Assembly: GCF_000972845.2 (NCBI RefSeq) | Contig: NC_040013.1 | Span: 3,214,642-3,278,641 of the forward strand | Direction of reading: 5' to 3' | Source: Larimichthys crocea | Lineage: Eukaryota > Chordata > Actinopteri > Sciaenidae | DNA length: 64,000 bases | Shown: piece after piece, positions 40,633-51,336 of the stretch | Numbering within the stretch: position 1 is the first letter of the stretch | Layout of the letters: each line of letters opens with the position of its first letter | Notes under the pieces: generated by a model | The model's input: only the letters and a program-made list of their open reading frames with translations | Told to the model about the DNA's origin: nothing | Database searches by the model: none | Position numbers and translations under genes: made by a program

Positions 40633-40800
40633 GAAGCTGACGCCGCCGGTGCCGGTGCCGGTCCCGTCATCGTTATCAAACTTTCCGCGGACGGAGCCGC
40701 GCGGTTGAATTTCCGGTAGATGAGACGCAGCAAAGAGGCAGTGCTGCCCCTGCAGGTAAACCCTGACACAGCGTCCGGTGTGAGGGAGAGCTTAATATCT
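40576..40800. promoter_or_regulatory. GC-rich probable divergent promoter of C5orf34 and the acidic-protein gene
   Basis: A short CpG-rich block in AT-rich surroundings. On the minus strand it leads into the C5orf34 start at 40632, preceded by GGCACC repeats. On the plus strand it ends in CTGCAG/gtaaac at 40758/40759, a plausible donor for a non-coding first exon that could splice to 41902. If the contig is flipped, the two genes diverge from this block. This is inferred from layout and composition; no start site is proven. Confidence 0.45.
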
Positions 40801-41228
40801 TAATTAATAATAATAAATGATTAATTAACTGTCAATCAATAATCATTAACTTTAAACATAACAACACACCCCTCATGTAAATGCATAACATTACATTACA
40901 CAACAAAAGAAATAAAGAATAAACAGAATACAGTAAGGTAAATCAACTTTATTGTCAATAAAGCAAAACATGAAATATAAAATATAAGTAAAATATGTAA
41001 ATAAATAAATAAATAAAAAATACAAATCTAAAATATACACAGCTTAAGACATCAATATGGAAGTGTAAACAGAGTATTAGTATAAATATATATATAAATA
41101 GTAATATATATATAATATAAGTTATAATATAAGTATAAGTGGGGTAATATGGCAGTATGACAGGATTTACAAGTATTACAGTATGCATGTACAATCAAAA
41201 ATGAAATATGTAGATAAAACTTCCTCAG

Positions 41229-41231
<3 letters not shown>
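40801..41231. repeat. AT-rich repeat tail in the right-contig spacer
   Basis: AT-rich DNA with the motif ctttattgtcaataaag near 40947, an (AAAT)n run at 40999-41020 and nested TATA-type runs. This resembles the 3' tail of a fish retroelement; the family cannot be named from sequence alone. It is absent from the corresponding place in the left contig. Confidence 0.4.
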
Positions 41232-41273
<42 letters not shown>

Positions 41274-41276
41274 TAT

Positions 41277-41310
<34 letters not shown>

Positions 41311-44300
41311 ATATATTAATATTATATTGTTTGGTTGATTAGTCAAAACAAATTGTTTTTGAATGTCCCTTGATGTAACATAGCAACACAGATGCTGCAA
41401 CATTCTATACATTTCAATTTATACAAACAGAAAACATAAACAAAAGAAGCAGGAGGACATTTCAATTTCACAAGGAGGTAAGCGATTTTTTAAAAATATC
41501 CTTTAATGAAAGAAATGCGGAATATTGTTGTTCAACAGTTCAGTGAGGAGAAAGAACAAAGCTTAAGCCGCGAAGGAATATATAGAGTAGTTACCATCAC
41601 TGACTACTTACTGCTCAGCAAATTCAGTTTTAAGACAACAAGCTGCCTTTTTATGGGCATTAACATTCATGACATGTAAAGAAATGTCAGTAATTGCAGG
41701 ATCATGGAGCATAGCCCTCGCTTAAAGTATGGCCTTACGTCTTTCCCTGCAGTTGTGTATTCATTCACTCCTGTGTCGCCTGTGTCAGCATCCAGTCATA
41801 CTGCCGCTTATTAAAAGTTAACCCACAGCGCCAGAAAATCAAACTGAGAGTTCAGGAAAAAAAGAGTAAACCTAATCACTGCTTTTATTTTGTCCACACA
41901 GAACTTTGGAGAGGAGAATAACGATGAAAAAACGCTGGAGGAACTCCTGATTTCTCCCCTTTGAGGTACAATCATTTTTGTAGGACACGGGCCATGCGTG
42001 TGTTTGTTTGTTTTTTATCTATCTACTCTGAAACATACTGAAAAAAGTGTTTGTATTTGATGACTTTTGTCGTATGACTGGTCAGGGGGAGACAACGGGA
42101 AGCGACATCGTACGATCAACAGGATGGCAGAAAGGAATTCAGACGCTTTAAATTTAGTAACATGCAGCAATTTATGATCAATTGTCTGATAGACGAACTT
42201 GATTCCTGCGTCACTGCTGGAGATATATCTTGCTGACACAGATGCTGACACAAATGATGCTGCCACACGGTGACGCTGCCCACCACTGACCTGACCAGTG
42301 ATGCCCACACGGACTCTGACACCAGTGATGCTGAAACAGTGACACTGACAGCAGCTCACAACCAATCAATGTGAGCAACAGGAAAACGTCGTCGCTGACC
42401 AACAGGATGCTGAAGAAGAAAAGGGAGCGGCAGCACCCCCCGAATCAGGAACAACACATGTGAAAGGAGAAGGCAGAGTGAAGAAAATGAGGAGCTATCT
42501 CAGTGACCTTTTTAATCCTCATGCATTTAATAAGTGGGAGAAATTAGAGATGACGACGTAGACTAATTTTTTTCATTGTCTTTTGTAATGCTTTAATAAG
42601 AATCTGACAATGGCAATATTCAGGAAAAAACAATGTGCACGAAGTACAAATCTCCTGTTTTAATACAATGGAAAAGGGCATTCCTCCTTCTGGTATGGCA
42701 GAGTGATTATGAGTTGGTAGGGTGGACTGTGGAGCTTTTTGGAACCTGTGAACTGTAAAATTGTGCCAAATCCCAAATAAGTCGTGTCCTTCATCCCAAA
42801 CACACTAAAAAATACCTTAACTCGTGAGATGCAGTCAAAAGTGCATTGATATGGGTTAGGATGGCATGTAGCATGCAAGTGGATATGCAGGGTTTGTGCA
42901 AAACCAACCAGGTGTTTATTTCACCACACTGACCATTAAACCAACAATTTAAAACAATACTGTGACCTACCAGCAGCAGCCATGTGTGGTGACTGGCAGC
43001 CTTATAACCCTGCTGCGGCTACCAACCAACCCTGACACAGTCTGGGGGTTTCTGCCCCTCCCATTACATCTCAACATAACAAACATTAGACAAGAACCTT
43101 AAAATACATCACACCTACATATTTATAAATTAGTCTGTATGTTCTACCTGTGCGGAACATTTTACCAAAAATCTATAACTCCCAAGAACTGATTAAGGTG
43201 CACCCCCCCCTGCACCAATCAGCTCATGGTATGCCCAGAACCTTTAAAACTGCTCAGTAAAACTGGGGACTGTTTTCACCTGAACACCCGGGAGAGAAGA
43301 ACAGGTGAGTGACTTACTAAATAATAAATAAATAATAAAACTTTGTTACTTTGCTGCTGTAGCTTCAGGATACAGTCCAAGATTAAAACCACTGAAAGCT
43401 AAGCTGGTCTCTTAAAACTTGTGAATTCTTTAATAATATATATTTTTTAAATTAAAAACGTCACTGCCCCAGGGAATGAATGATTAAGACTGCAGCTCTG
43501 CAGCATCATTACAAAGCAGGACTGCCCTCCTAATGAAGTGAGATCAGTCACTGGTGGCCAATTAGTCAGAGTATAAAAGAATAAAACTTCTAAGGTGAAG
43601 TGACAACCCTAATAAGTATCACAGGGGTCTTTTTTTTTTAATGCTTACTATTAACTAAGCAATCACTTTAATATTATCAGACAGGACAGCACAATTACAG
43701 TAAGTACGGTTTGTCAGAGTACAGCATGTCCGTCCGATTGTCCTCCTTGAGCTGTTGTGTACTGATCATATGCTGGAAACGTAGTTTAAATGCTTCATCC
43801 CATCTTCATCTGTCATCCCACCATGGGCTACTTCCACTTTTGTCTCTTCAGGAATGGACTGTTATTGTTGTATTATGTGGATAATGGTCACTCCCTTCGG
43901 TACACCTTCCAATCACAAATTGTGCAATATTATTGGGAACAAAGATCAGTTTCCATCTTCCAGAACTTGGAAGTTCTTTCCTCTAACTTGTCCTTTGGGC
44001 CCTTCTCCTCACCTCTCACTTCCGTTCCACCGAGCTGAGCAGTGTCCTTTGCTACACACCTTTGTGTACCACGGCCTTTTTTTTACTACACCTTCCTTCC
44101 GCTCACTAAACTTCCTGCTGTTGCTGTCAACATCGTCTCCCCTCCCGGCCTCCTGCCTGTCAGAGGAGGACAGGTGTACTGTAAGAATGTTCTTCCGGAC
44201 CTATACAGGAAAGTATTCCCAACAATACCTAAACTTATAACTGTCAAGTCTGAGTGACCTGTTAAAAAGATAAGTCAACATGCAATTCAGCCTGGTTAAC

Positions 44301-45923
44301 CATGAGCTGGGCCTTCTCTGCCTCCACCTTGACAGGCTTTTTGGGGCATTGCTGCATTTTTTTCTGCATTACATCTACCTGCAGATCAGCGGAGTAATGT
44401 GAAGCTGTTATGACATGGGTAATCCAAAAGATCTCATGGAAAGGTATTAAGGTGTTAATGTAAAGCTGATTCAGTAGACCTTACTTTAATGTAACATATA
44501 GGGTCTGATGTGGCGAAATCAGTATCAAAGGTGTTCTTATAAGTGTGTGAAAACGTTACAGTTCTGTATGTAGTTGCTTGTTATTATTTCCAGTGCTATA
44601 TAAACTTATGATAATGTAATCATCATATAATTTAAAATTCAAGATTCATATTTGAAATGAAATGAGTTATCGTAAAACGACATCCATTCTGTAGATATAA
44701 AATGCTAATGATTCTTATTTCCAGGTCATAAACATTAAGAACATTATAGTTACTTCAAACGCTCATAGTTGTAAATGAGCCTCCGAAACTGACCCTGGAT
44801 CTTTAGGTCATGAACATATTGACTATTTATTACCATCAATTGAATTCGAGACAACATCGTTATCAGGGAAATGTAAGATCGTCTTTACTTTTCTGTTTCT
44901 GTTGTGTCTTCCTGGATCCCAAATTAAAGCCTGCGTGTACAGTTGGATGAACTTCTCCTGTAGCGCAAATGTAACCCATCCATATACTTAAAAACTGCTC
45001 GTGATCTTGCATAACAAAACACAGAATGACCAAACAGGCACCAAATGTTTGTCCGACCAATGAGAAAGAAAACAGTGGACCTCAGATTTCAGTCCTCGAA
45101 CTGATGCAGGAGCGTCACGTTATTTATCGCATTTCGAAAGGCAGTGGAAAGATATTTCTGTTACAAGTGTACGGTATGAGAGTGTCTCTGCTCTGAAAAT
45201 GATCCCAGTGTTGCATGCTACAATAGATTGCTCGATCTAACTGGAATTGGAGCGGACAGGGAAGGAAAATCCAACAGCAAAGAGCCTCTTCTGCATTCGT
45301 TTTGGAGCCCGCTGGCCTGATGACCCGGTGGAAAGTGTACTGTAACTGATGAATGGACCTCTGGACGTTGTAAATGCAGCCTCGTTTCTGTTGGAGCCTG
45401 GCTTACCTGCATCAGAGTGGGTGGTAGTACAATATCAAACAAATATATTGAGTTGTTGGGTGTTTATAGCCCACAGCTACTGTGAATCACATTCATTTGG
45501 GAGACAATTATGGAGACAATCTTTTTAAAACCAGCCATGCATTCAAAAGCTAGATCCAACAAAGCCACATTTTACATGATTTCTACAGTGCCACTGTTTG
45601 TTATTAATTCCATGGATATGACTTTAATTATGAATAAACATTTCTTTAAACATACAGTATTTTATTTTTTAAAATCACCAAAATGTAATTTTAGATGCTT
45701 TAATAGTTTTATGTATTTCCTGTGGCAGCTGGCCGTCTTTCCCGTCTGTCTCTACTGACAAATCAACATCCGCTATTATGTAACTCGCTGAATACAGATA
45801 TTTATAATCTCAACATGCGGGAGTTATGACATCAGCCGGCTCTGCTGACCATGACGAGCGTTTGTGGAAGCATGCAAACCGTTCTGTCAGGGTAGGTTTA
45901 TGCTTGTGCAAACAAACAAATGT
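41232..45923 (-). repeat. Right arm of the inverted repeat (indel-rich copy)
   Basis: Reverse complement of 35002-39829. It is about 140 bases shorter net, mostly from many scattered one- to few-base deletions. It also has block differences: about 70 extra bases near 42945-43020, and an unrelated stretch of about 120 bases near 44525-44640 where the left arm has a LINE-like scrap. The block differences suggest another haplotype or a paralogue; the small indels suggest poor polishing. The arm ends at 45923, one base before C5orf34 coding sequence resumes. Confidence 0.9.
41902..42566 (+). pseudogene. Frameshifted inverted copy of the 182-aa acidic-protein gene
   Basis: The same two exons as 38525-39196 reappear on the plus strand: exon 1 at 41902-41965 (acceptor cacacag, donor GAG/gtacaa) and exon 2 at 42086-42566. 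Splice sites and the C-terminal codons are kept, but single-base and short deletions break the frame repeatedly. Exon 2 is 481 bases against 502 in the intact copy, and the start is damaged. The losses are scattered and mostly one or two bases, more like unpolished long-read sequence than an ageing pseudogene. A GC-rich non-coding first exon with donor CTGCAG/gtaaac at 40758/40759 lies upstream in the right orientation. It is therefore probably the same gene on an alternative sequence rather than a second locus. Confidence 0.6.
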
Positions 45924-46046
45924 GCTGTCGCCGTGCGGCTGTGAGTTCGTGCTGGTGAGACCGGCGGGAGACCCGACCGGACACCCGCTGCAGCCCGCGG
46001 AGAGAGTCCGGCAGAGGAGCCGGTTCACCGTCAGCACGAACAAGGT

Positions 46047-46097
<51 letters not shown>

Positions 46098-49000
46098 ACA
46101 ACAACATGCATTAAAATTAAATGCACGTCACATATTTAACTTCTTAGCACAGGTTTATTTTATTTTATATCTTATAGGTTATTTTTAATAATAATAATTT
46201 TAATAATAATAATACATTTTATTTCATAGGTGCCTTCTTGTCACCCAAGGACACCGTACAATAAATGAGAGTAGACAGCAAACAAACAAAAACAAAACCA
46301 TCATATTACAAGAATACAACATTAAAAACAGGTTAAAATAGGACAGTGCAATGTATGTTTACTGTGTCTGATGCTTGAATTTCCCTTAATGTCAATAAAG
46401 TAAATCTGTCTGCATCTGAATTTAAATTAAACCTGTGCACCTGAGATTAACCTATGAAGTGCATGTCTTTAGATATGCACTATAGAAAACCTCTACACCT
46501 GAACTACAAGTAGAAATAAAAATAAATATATTTACGATTAAATTAGCCTGTGCACAATAAATGAAGGTTACAGCATTTAGCAGAGGGATCTCTTCAAGAA
46601 CATCACTGTGTCTGTGGAAACTCAAACATCAAAATATACTTCAAATACCAAAAGAACAAGTACTCATAATGCAGAATGATTAATTTCAGAACAGTATATC
46701 GCTTACATTAGTGGATTATAGTGATGCATTCATGTGTAAATCACTAATGTTGGTTGTCTTCTGCATTGTGCATCAGCTCAGTTCCACCGTTTAAAAAGTT
46801 TTGATGTCATGTTGCAGGAGTTGATGGTGACTGCGTTGACGTTCAGGAATAAATACGCCAGTCGGCCGTACCTGCCAGAGGAGATCATCCCTGCTGAGCA
46901 CAAGAAGGTACCAAGAGCTTTGTCCTCGCCCTCAAATCATGTTCTCATGAAGATGTCAGTGTTTTTCTGCATTTCCTCCCGCAGCCCTTTTTCAGCATCG
47001 ACTCGGACGTGCTGTGGCCCGAGTTGTCTTCCTGCGATGCCGAGTTCAGACCCGGAGGCGAGACCATCGTCAGGTCGGAGGAGGGGCGAGCCGTGCTGAC
47101 GCTGTCGCCCTCGGGGGAAGAATTCTCCGTCGAGTTCACGTGCGGCCTCAGTCGGAGTCAGACTCGGCACCAGAGCACTCAGGGTAGCCCAGGCAGTCAG
47201 CAGCAGGTATCTGATCTGTCAGACCAGCAATGATGAGACCAAACAAAGCAGTATATTACAATATTTTACTTTTGTTCCCCAGCCAGAGGTGGTGCACCAA
47301 TCCAACTCAGTGATCCAGCATCACTCCGGCTGCGCTGTCGCCGCCGCCTGGTGCTACCCTCTCTCCTTGGCTCGCCATCTCTGGACGGCTCGTCTCTGTA
47401 AACCCGAAGACGTCGCCCAGGCACGCAGCAGAACAAACACGTCAGACATATCCGATGTAGAAAGAAGGTCTCACCTTCCTCGGGCGCTGCCTCTCACGTG
47501 TGCGTCGCCTCACTGGCACAGGTTGAATGATCAGTTGACTTGAGTGAATGCTCCACATTTAACACTGTGCATTCACTGATGTGTGATTGTGCATTTAAGG
47601 TGGAAGGTTACGGACTCCCTCGACAAAAAAGCACACACGGACCAAGATCTTCCTGCAGAGCTGGTAAAAGTGATGTGGTGTCACGGAGTCACGTACAGGC
47701 AGGTTTATTAGAGTTAACAAGGACTTTGAAATGTTGTGTTTGAATATAATCTAAGAAGTACCGATACATAATGTGTGTGTCCTGTGTAGGATACTGAGCG
47801 GAGCTGTCACAGTCGTGGAGATTTCCCCGGGAGATGGATCAGTCATCCGGTCTAACGGCGTCCTCGACACTTATTTCATTCATCACAAACCTGAGCTCCT
47901 GTCAGGGCAGGTACATTTCAGTCTGAGTCAGTCAGAGGTTTGAAAATCTGAAAACAGGTTGAGGGGAAAAAAAAATGTGTTGCTGTAATACACATTTTGC
48001 CCACAAGAGGCTGACATGACACCACTGCACCATGTTCTAAATAGGACTTTTTCCAGGTGAGTTTTAATATCTCCATACACTCCAAACACAAGATCCATAT
48101 ATTGTGTCTTGGCAAGTTATGCGACGTTACTGTCGTGTCTTTCTTTTGTCTAGAAATGTGTTTTAGTCGTAAAACCGGGTGCTACCTGAAAGAAGACGAG
48201 TGCTCGTGCTCCTGGTTTTGGAACATGTGGTGTACTTCAGCCTCCTGTGGCTAAAATGAGTACAACAACAAGAAGTTCTCATGTGCCAAAATATGTTTGG
48301 TTCACAAATGAAAGAAAAGAAGTGGCAAAACTTTGAGAAAACAAATGAGATCAGACTTTGAACTACAGATGGACTGAACTCTGCTGCATTTACACTGAAC
48401 CAACAAATAAATCCATAAATATAGATCACCAAAATGTTGTTTTTTCCCCATGTGCCTCTCAGGACTTCCTCAAAGTCTCATCTACTATATTTTAAATAGT
48501 ATCGGAGCTAAAACTCATAACAGAGCATGCAAACTCTACTCTACTACTGCTGTGAGGCGGCACTGCTATAAAAGTCAGTCAGTCAATAATTTATTTGCAT
48601 CTTTCTATAAATGTGCAATAACTAATTAGTGTGTGTCTCACAGGTGAAAGAGGTAACGTATCATCTGAACAACCTTCCACCTGATGTACCCGGACAGCTG
48701 TTCTCCGTATCCTCCATCGTGAGTCGGGCAAGCAGGTGAGCCGCTTGCTTCATGGCAGTCTGATGAATTTGACTTGAACTTTTGTTTCATCAGTGCCCTG
48801 ACCGTCACATCGCTGCTTCACAGGATCTTAACGTGCTACAATGAGGCCAAACAATCGCTGAAGCTCCCTGCCACACCCAGCTGCTTACAGGAGGTCAAAG
48901 AAACAGTCCCTGCTGATGTTGACAGTATTCATACAGTATTTAAGCTTCGGTATTGATTCATATTTTTGGTTTCCAGGGTTTCCATTCCTCTAAACCAGCA

Positions 49001-49474
49001 ATGATTGAAGAAAATCTGTCCAACCGTGTATCTGCTGAGCAGCATGTGAATGTCAGAGAGACAGCAGAAAGTCGGTGAGTTGTATTTTTCCACTTGTGTG
49101 TTATTGACAGATGAATACCGCGTCAACAGCTTGTATGTAACGTTTCTCTCCATTCAATTCAGGTCAGATCTTGTAGCTGCAGAGCTGGAGAAGATAAAGC
49201 GATTCAACTGTATCCTTAAATGCTGAGACGACGGCACTGAGCGGCTCTGAACATTAAAGGGATACGTTTGTCCTTTAACATCCTGTGCTCAGTTCTGCTG
49301 GAGAACAACCACCTGCTCAGGACTGAGAAACGACGTGCAGAACCAGAAGGCAGCCATGCAGAGGAGGCAGCTCATGAAGCGGTGAGCGAGGACTGCATCG
49401 CTGAAGCTCTTCGGAGGACGTCCAAAGCCATACAGGATATTGATGCTCTCATATCTGCAACAACGCCGACTTGA
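45924..49474 (+). CDS. c5orf34: C5orf34 orthologue, exon 1 (3' part) to last exon
   Basis: Orthologue of the vertebrate protein C5orf34, whose function I do not know. Exons: 45925-46044 (3' part of exon 1), 46818-46907, 46985-47206, 47283-47521, 47600-47698, 47790-47910, 48644-48735, 48824-48893, 48977-49074, 49163-49209, 49293-49474 (TGA 49472-49474). All join in frame. Alignment with my memory of the human protein is clear: [127 protein letters not shown] and a C-terminal [15 protein letters not shown]. The intron after 47698 appears to use a GC donor. The sequence just upstream (MTSAG... from 45826) is read-through of the inverted-repeat arm, not the true N-terminus, which lies on the minus strand at 40576-40632. 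Expected length is about 478 aa against about 638 in human. A poly(A) signal AATAAA lies at 49531-49536. Confidence 0.93.
46046..46092. repeat. (CA)n microsatellite
   Basis: About 23 CA units directly after the exon 1 donor of C5orf34. It generates spurious open frames on both strands. Confidence 0.95.
46182..46420 (-). repeat. Retroelement-like tail in C5orf34 intron 1
   Basis: AAT-repeat stretch followed by 'ataggtgccttcttgtcacccaaggacaccgtacaata', a motif seen at the 3' ends of fish LINEs, here reversed. The family name is not certain. Confidence 0.4.
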
Positions 49475-49914
49475 AAGAGTCACCAGAGGACTGGCAGCAC
49501 TTCATGTATATAAAATGATGTTGAACTGAAAATAAAAGATTTGTCTTCATGTCTTTTAACTGTTTGATTTTATTCTGAAGGTTGTTTAACCTGCTGACTT
49601 CCAAAGACACAAAATCACTTTATATCTAACAGCAATGCAGACAAAAGTGTTTTCCCAGTTTTTGATGACCACATTTTAATTTAGTCACCACAGAGTCCCT
49701 TCCTGTCAGGGTCAGAGATGAAGAGGTGCAGTGGTGGGTGTTTCGTCCTACACATGACACGTCCGAAGTGTGACTGACTGAAAACAAAGTGACACTTTTC
49801 ACTATCTCCGGGTTATTCCGGGTCAGTACTCAAACACACATTTAACCGTGTGCCTCAGGTGTAATATGTTGCATCAGGGCAGCGTTGACCTGATGATTTT
49901 AGTATTTTGCTTAA

Positions 49915-50450
49915 CCCTAGAACACTAACGTTAAAATTAGTAACACCATCACTAACGTCGGGTATATTTTACCCGATATAATATCCCGGATAAAATACAG
50001 TTTTCATCAATTTATGTAAAAGTACAACACTGTATGCCAAATTGTAGTACTCTTCTTTAATTTCCCAATATACAATATCACATAAAATAAAAAAAGGTAC
50101 CATGGGGGACCTTTTAAAAAGGCTGCAAAATTATTGAAAAACCAGGTAATCCTTAACGAGAAATTGCCAGACAAAAAAAATAATAATGGAGCTGAGAACT
50201 TGAGCCTTGTCTGGTGAAGGCACAGTCTTTCTGTGTCACTGACAACTGTGGGAGAGACAGACAAAAAATAGCACTCTCTATCACTAACAATCACAAAGAT
50301 GGGAGGAGGGAAACAAACATACCATTAATGACATCAGTGAGCAGCCTGAAGCTACCCGAGGACCCATGCAACTCAGACAGCAGCAACACAATGAAAATCA
50401 CATGACGGGAATTGTGTGGGTGAAAATCACCGGACGTTAGTGTTCTAGGG
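49915..50450. mobile_element. Non-autonomous piggyBac-like element (536 bp)
   Basis: Perfect 17-bp terminal inverted repeats, CCCTAGAACACTAACGT at 49915 and its complement ending at 50450, are flanked by TTAA at 49911-49914 and 50451-50454. TTAA target duplication with CCC...GGG ends is the hallmark of the piggyBac superfamily. The subterminal motif actaacgtcgggta repeats the end sequence. No transposase of useful length is encoded, so it is a MITE-like derivative. Confidence 0.88.
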
Positions 50451-50459
50451 TTAAAAAAT

Positions 50460-51132
50460 TAAAGATATACAGCCATTTCGATCTATATGATATTATCTAT
50501 CTATTTATTTATCTATTTTAATCATCCAACCTTGTCTGTTTCTGACATCATAAATGTTATTATACTCTTGGGTAAATATCATATCCATTGTGCAAAATGG
50601 AGAAACTCTAAACCTTCTTATTTTTGTTTTATTAATTAATTCAAGATATTTTTTTCATCACCTAAAAAGCTAAACTTGTTTATGCTAGTTTTCAAGCTTG
50701 TGTCTGGTGTATAGGATTCTTCTTCTGTAGAATACCTCCTTACCGCACAACTTTTGGGCAGTCTTCTTTTTCTTTTAAAGCCGCAACACAGTGGAATGCA
50801 TTACCAGTTGATCTAAAGAGCTGTCTCTCCATCAGGAGCTTCAAGTCACAGCTGAAATGTTCACTAAAAAAACAGTCAAAACTGTAACCACTGATTTATG
50901 GTGCTGACAGAATGTTTTGTTGGATACTCATGTGAGTGATTTGTTTATTGTATTTATGTTCATATGTTTTTTTTATGTTTTATGTCCTGCCAGGGACTGC
51001 GGATGTAAATTACCTGAGGCCAACTCTGGTACAATGAATGAAATGGCAACATTTATGTTTTAATTGTACATGGTCCCTAATAAACATGAATCAGTTCTAA
51101 AACTAACCAGTGCAAGACTTTTAAAATGGGGG

Positions 51133-51165
<33 letters not shown>

Positions 51166-51332
51166 ATAGTTATATATCATGCCCTCTGCTGGTTTCTTTG
51201 TTATACCATATTATATCTGATTGATAGTTATTTTTACTCATCAATAATACCCATACAATGCATTTGTGGTGAGGTGTTAACAGGTTTAAATTTGCATTTT
51301 CAATTTTGTACCGTCTAGTCCATTACTACAAA
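50460..51332 (+). mobile_element. 3' end of a non-LTR retrotransposon (LINE)
   Basis: From about 50718 to the stop near 50886 the plus strand encodes the C-terminal end of a LINE ORF2, including SFKAATQWNALPVDLKSC and SFKSQLKCSL, the WNALP...LKS...SFK pattern common near the end of LINE reverse transcriptase proteins. A 3' UTR with 'tgtcctgccagggactgcggatg' type sequence and a TATA microsatellite (51136-51165) follows. It is truncated at the 5' side and inactive. Confidence 0.7.
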
Positions 51333-51336
51333 ACGT

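Noticed and set aside
40955..41194. 79-codon hydrophobic minus-strand frame
   Set aside because: AT-rich repeat tail producing Ile/Tyr/Phe codons; low complexity.
45826..45922. Open frame MTSAGSADHDERLW... reading into C5orf34 exon 1
   Set aside because: This part belongs to the inverted-repeat arm (its complement is at 35002-35100) and does not resemble the C5orf34 N-terminus, which is found displaced at 40576-40632.
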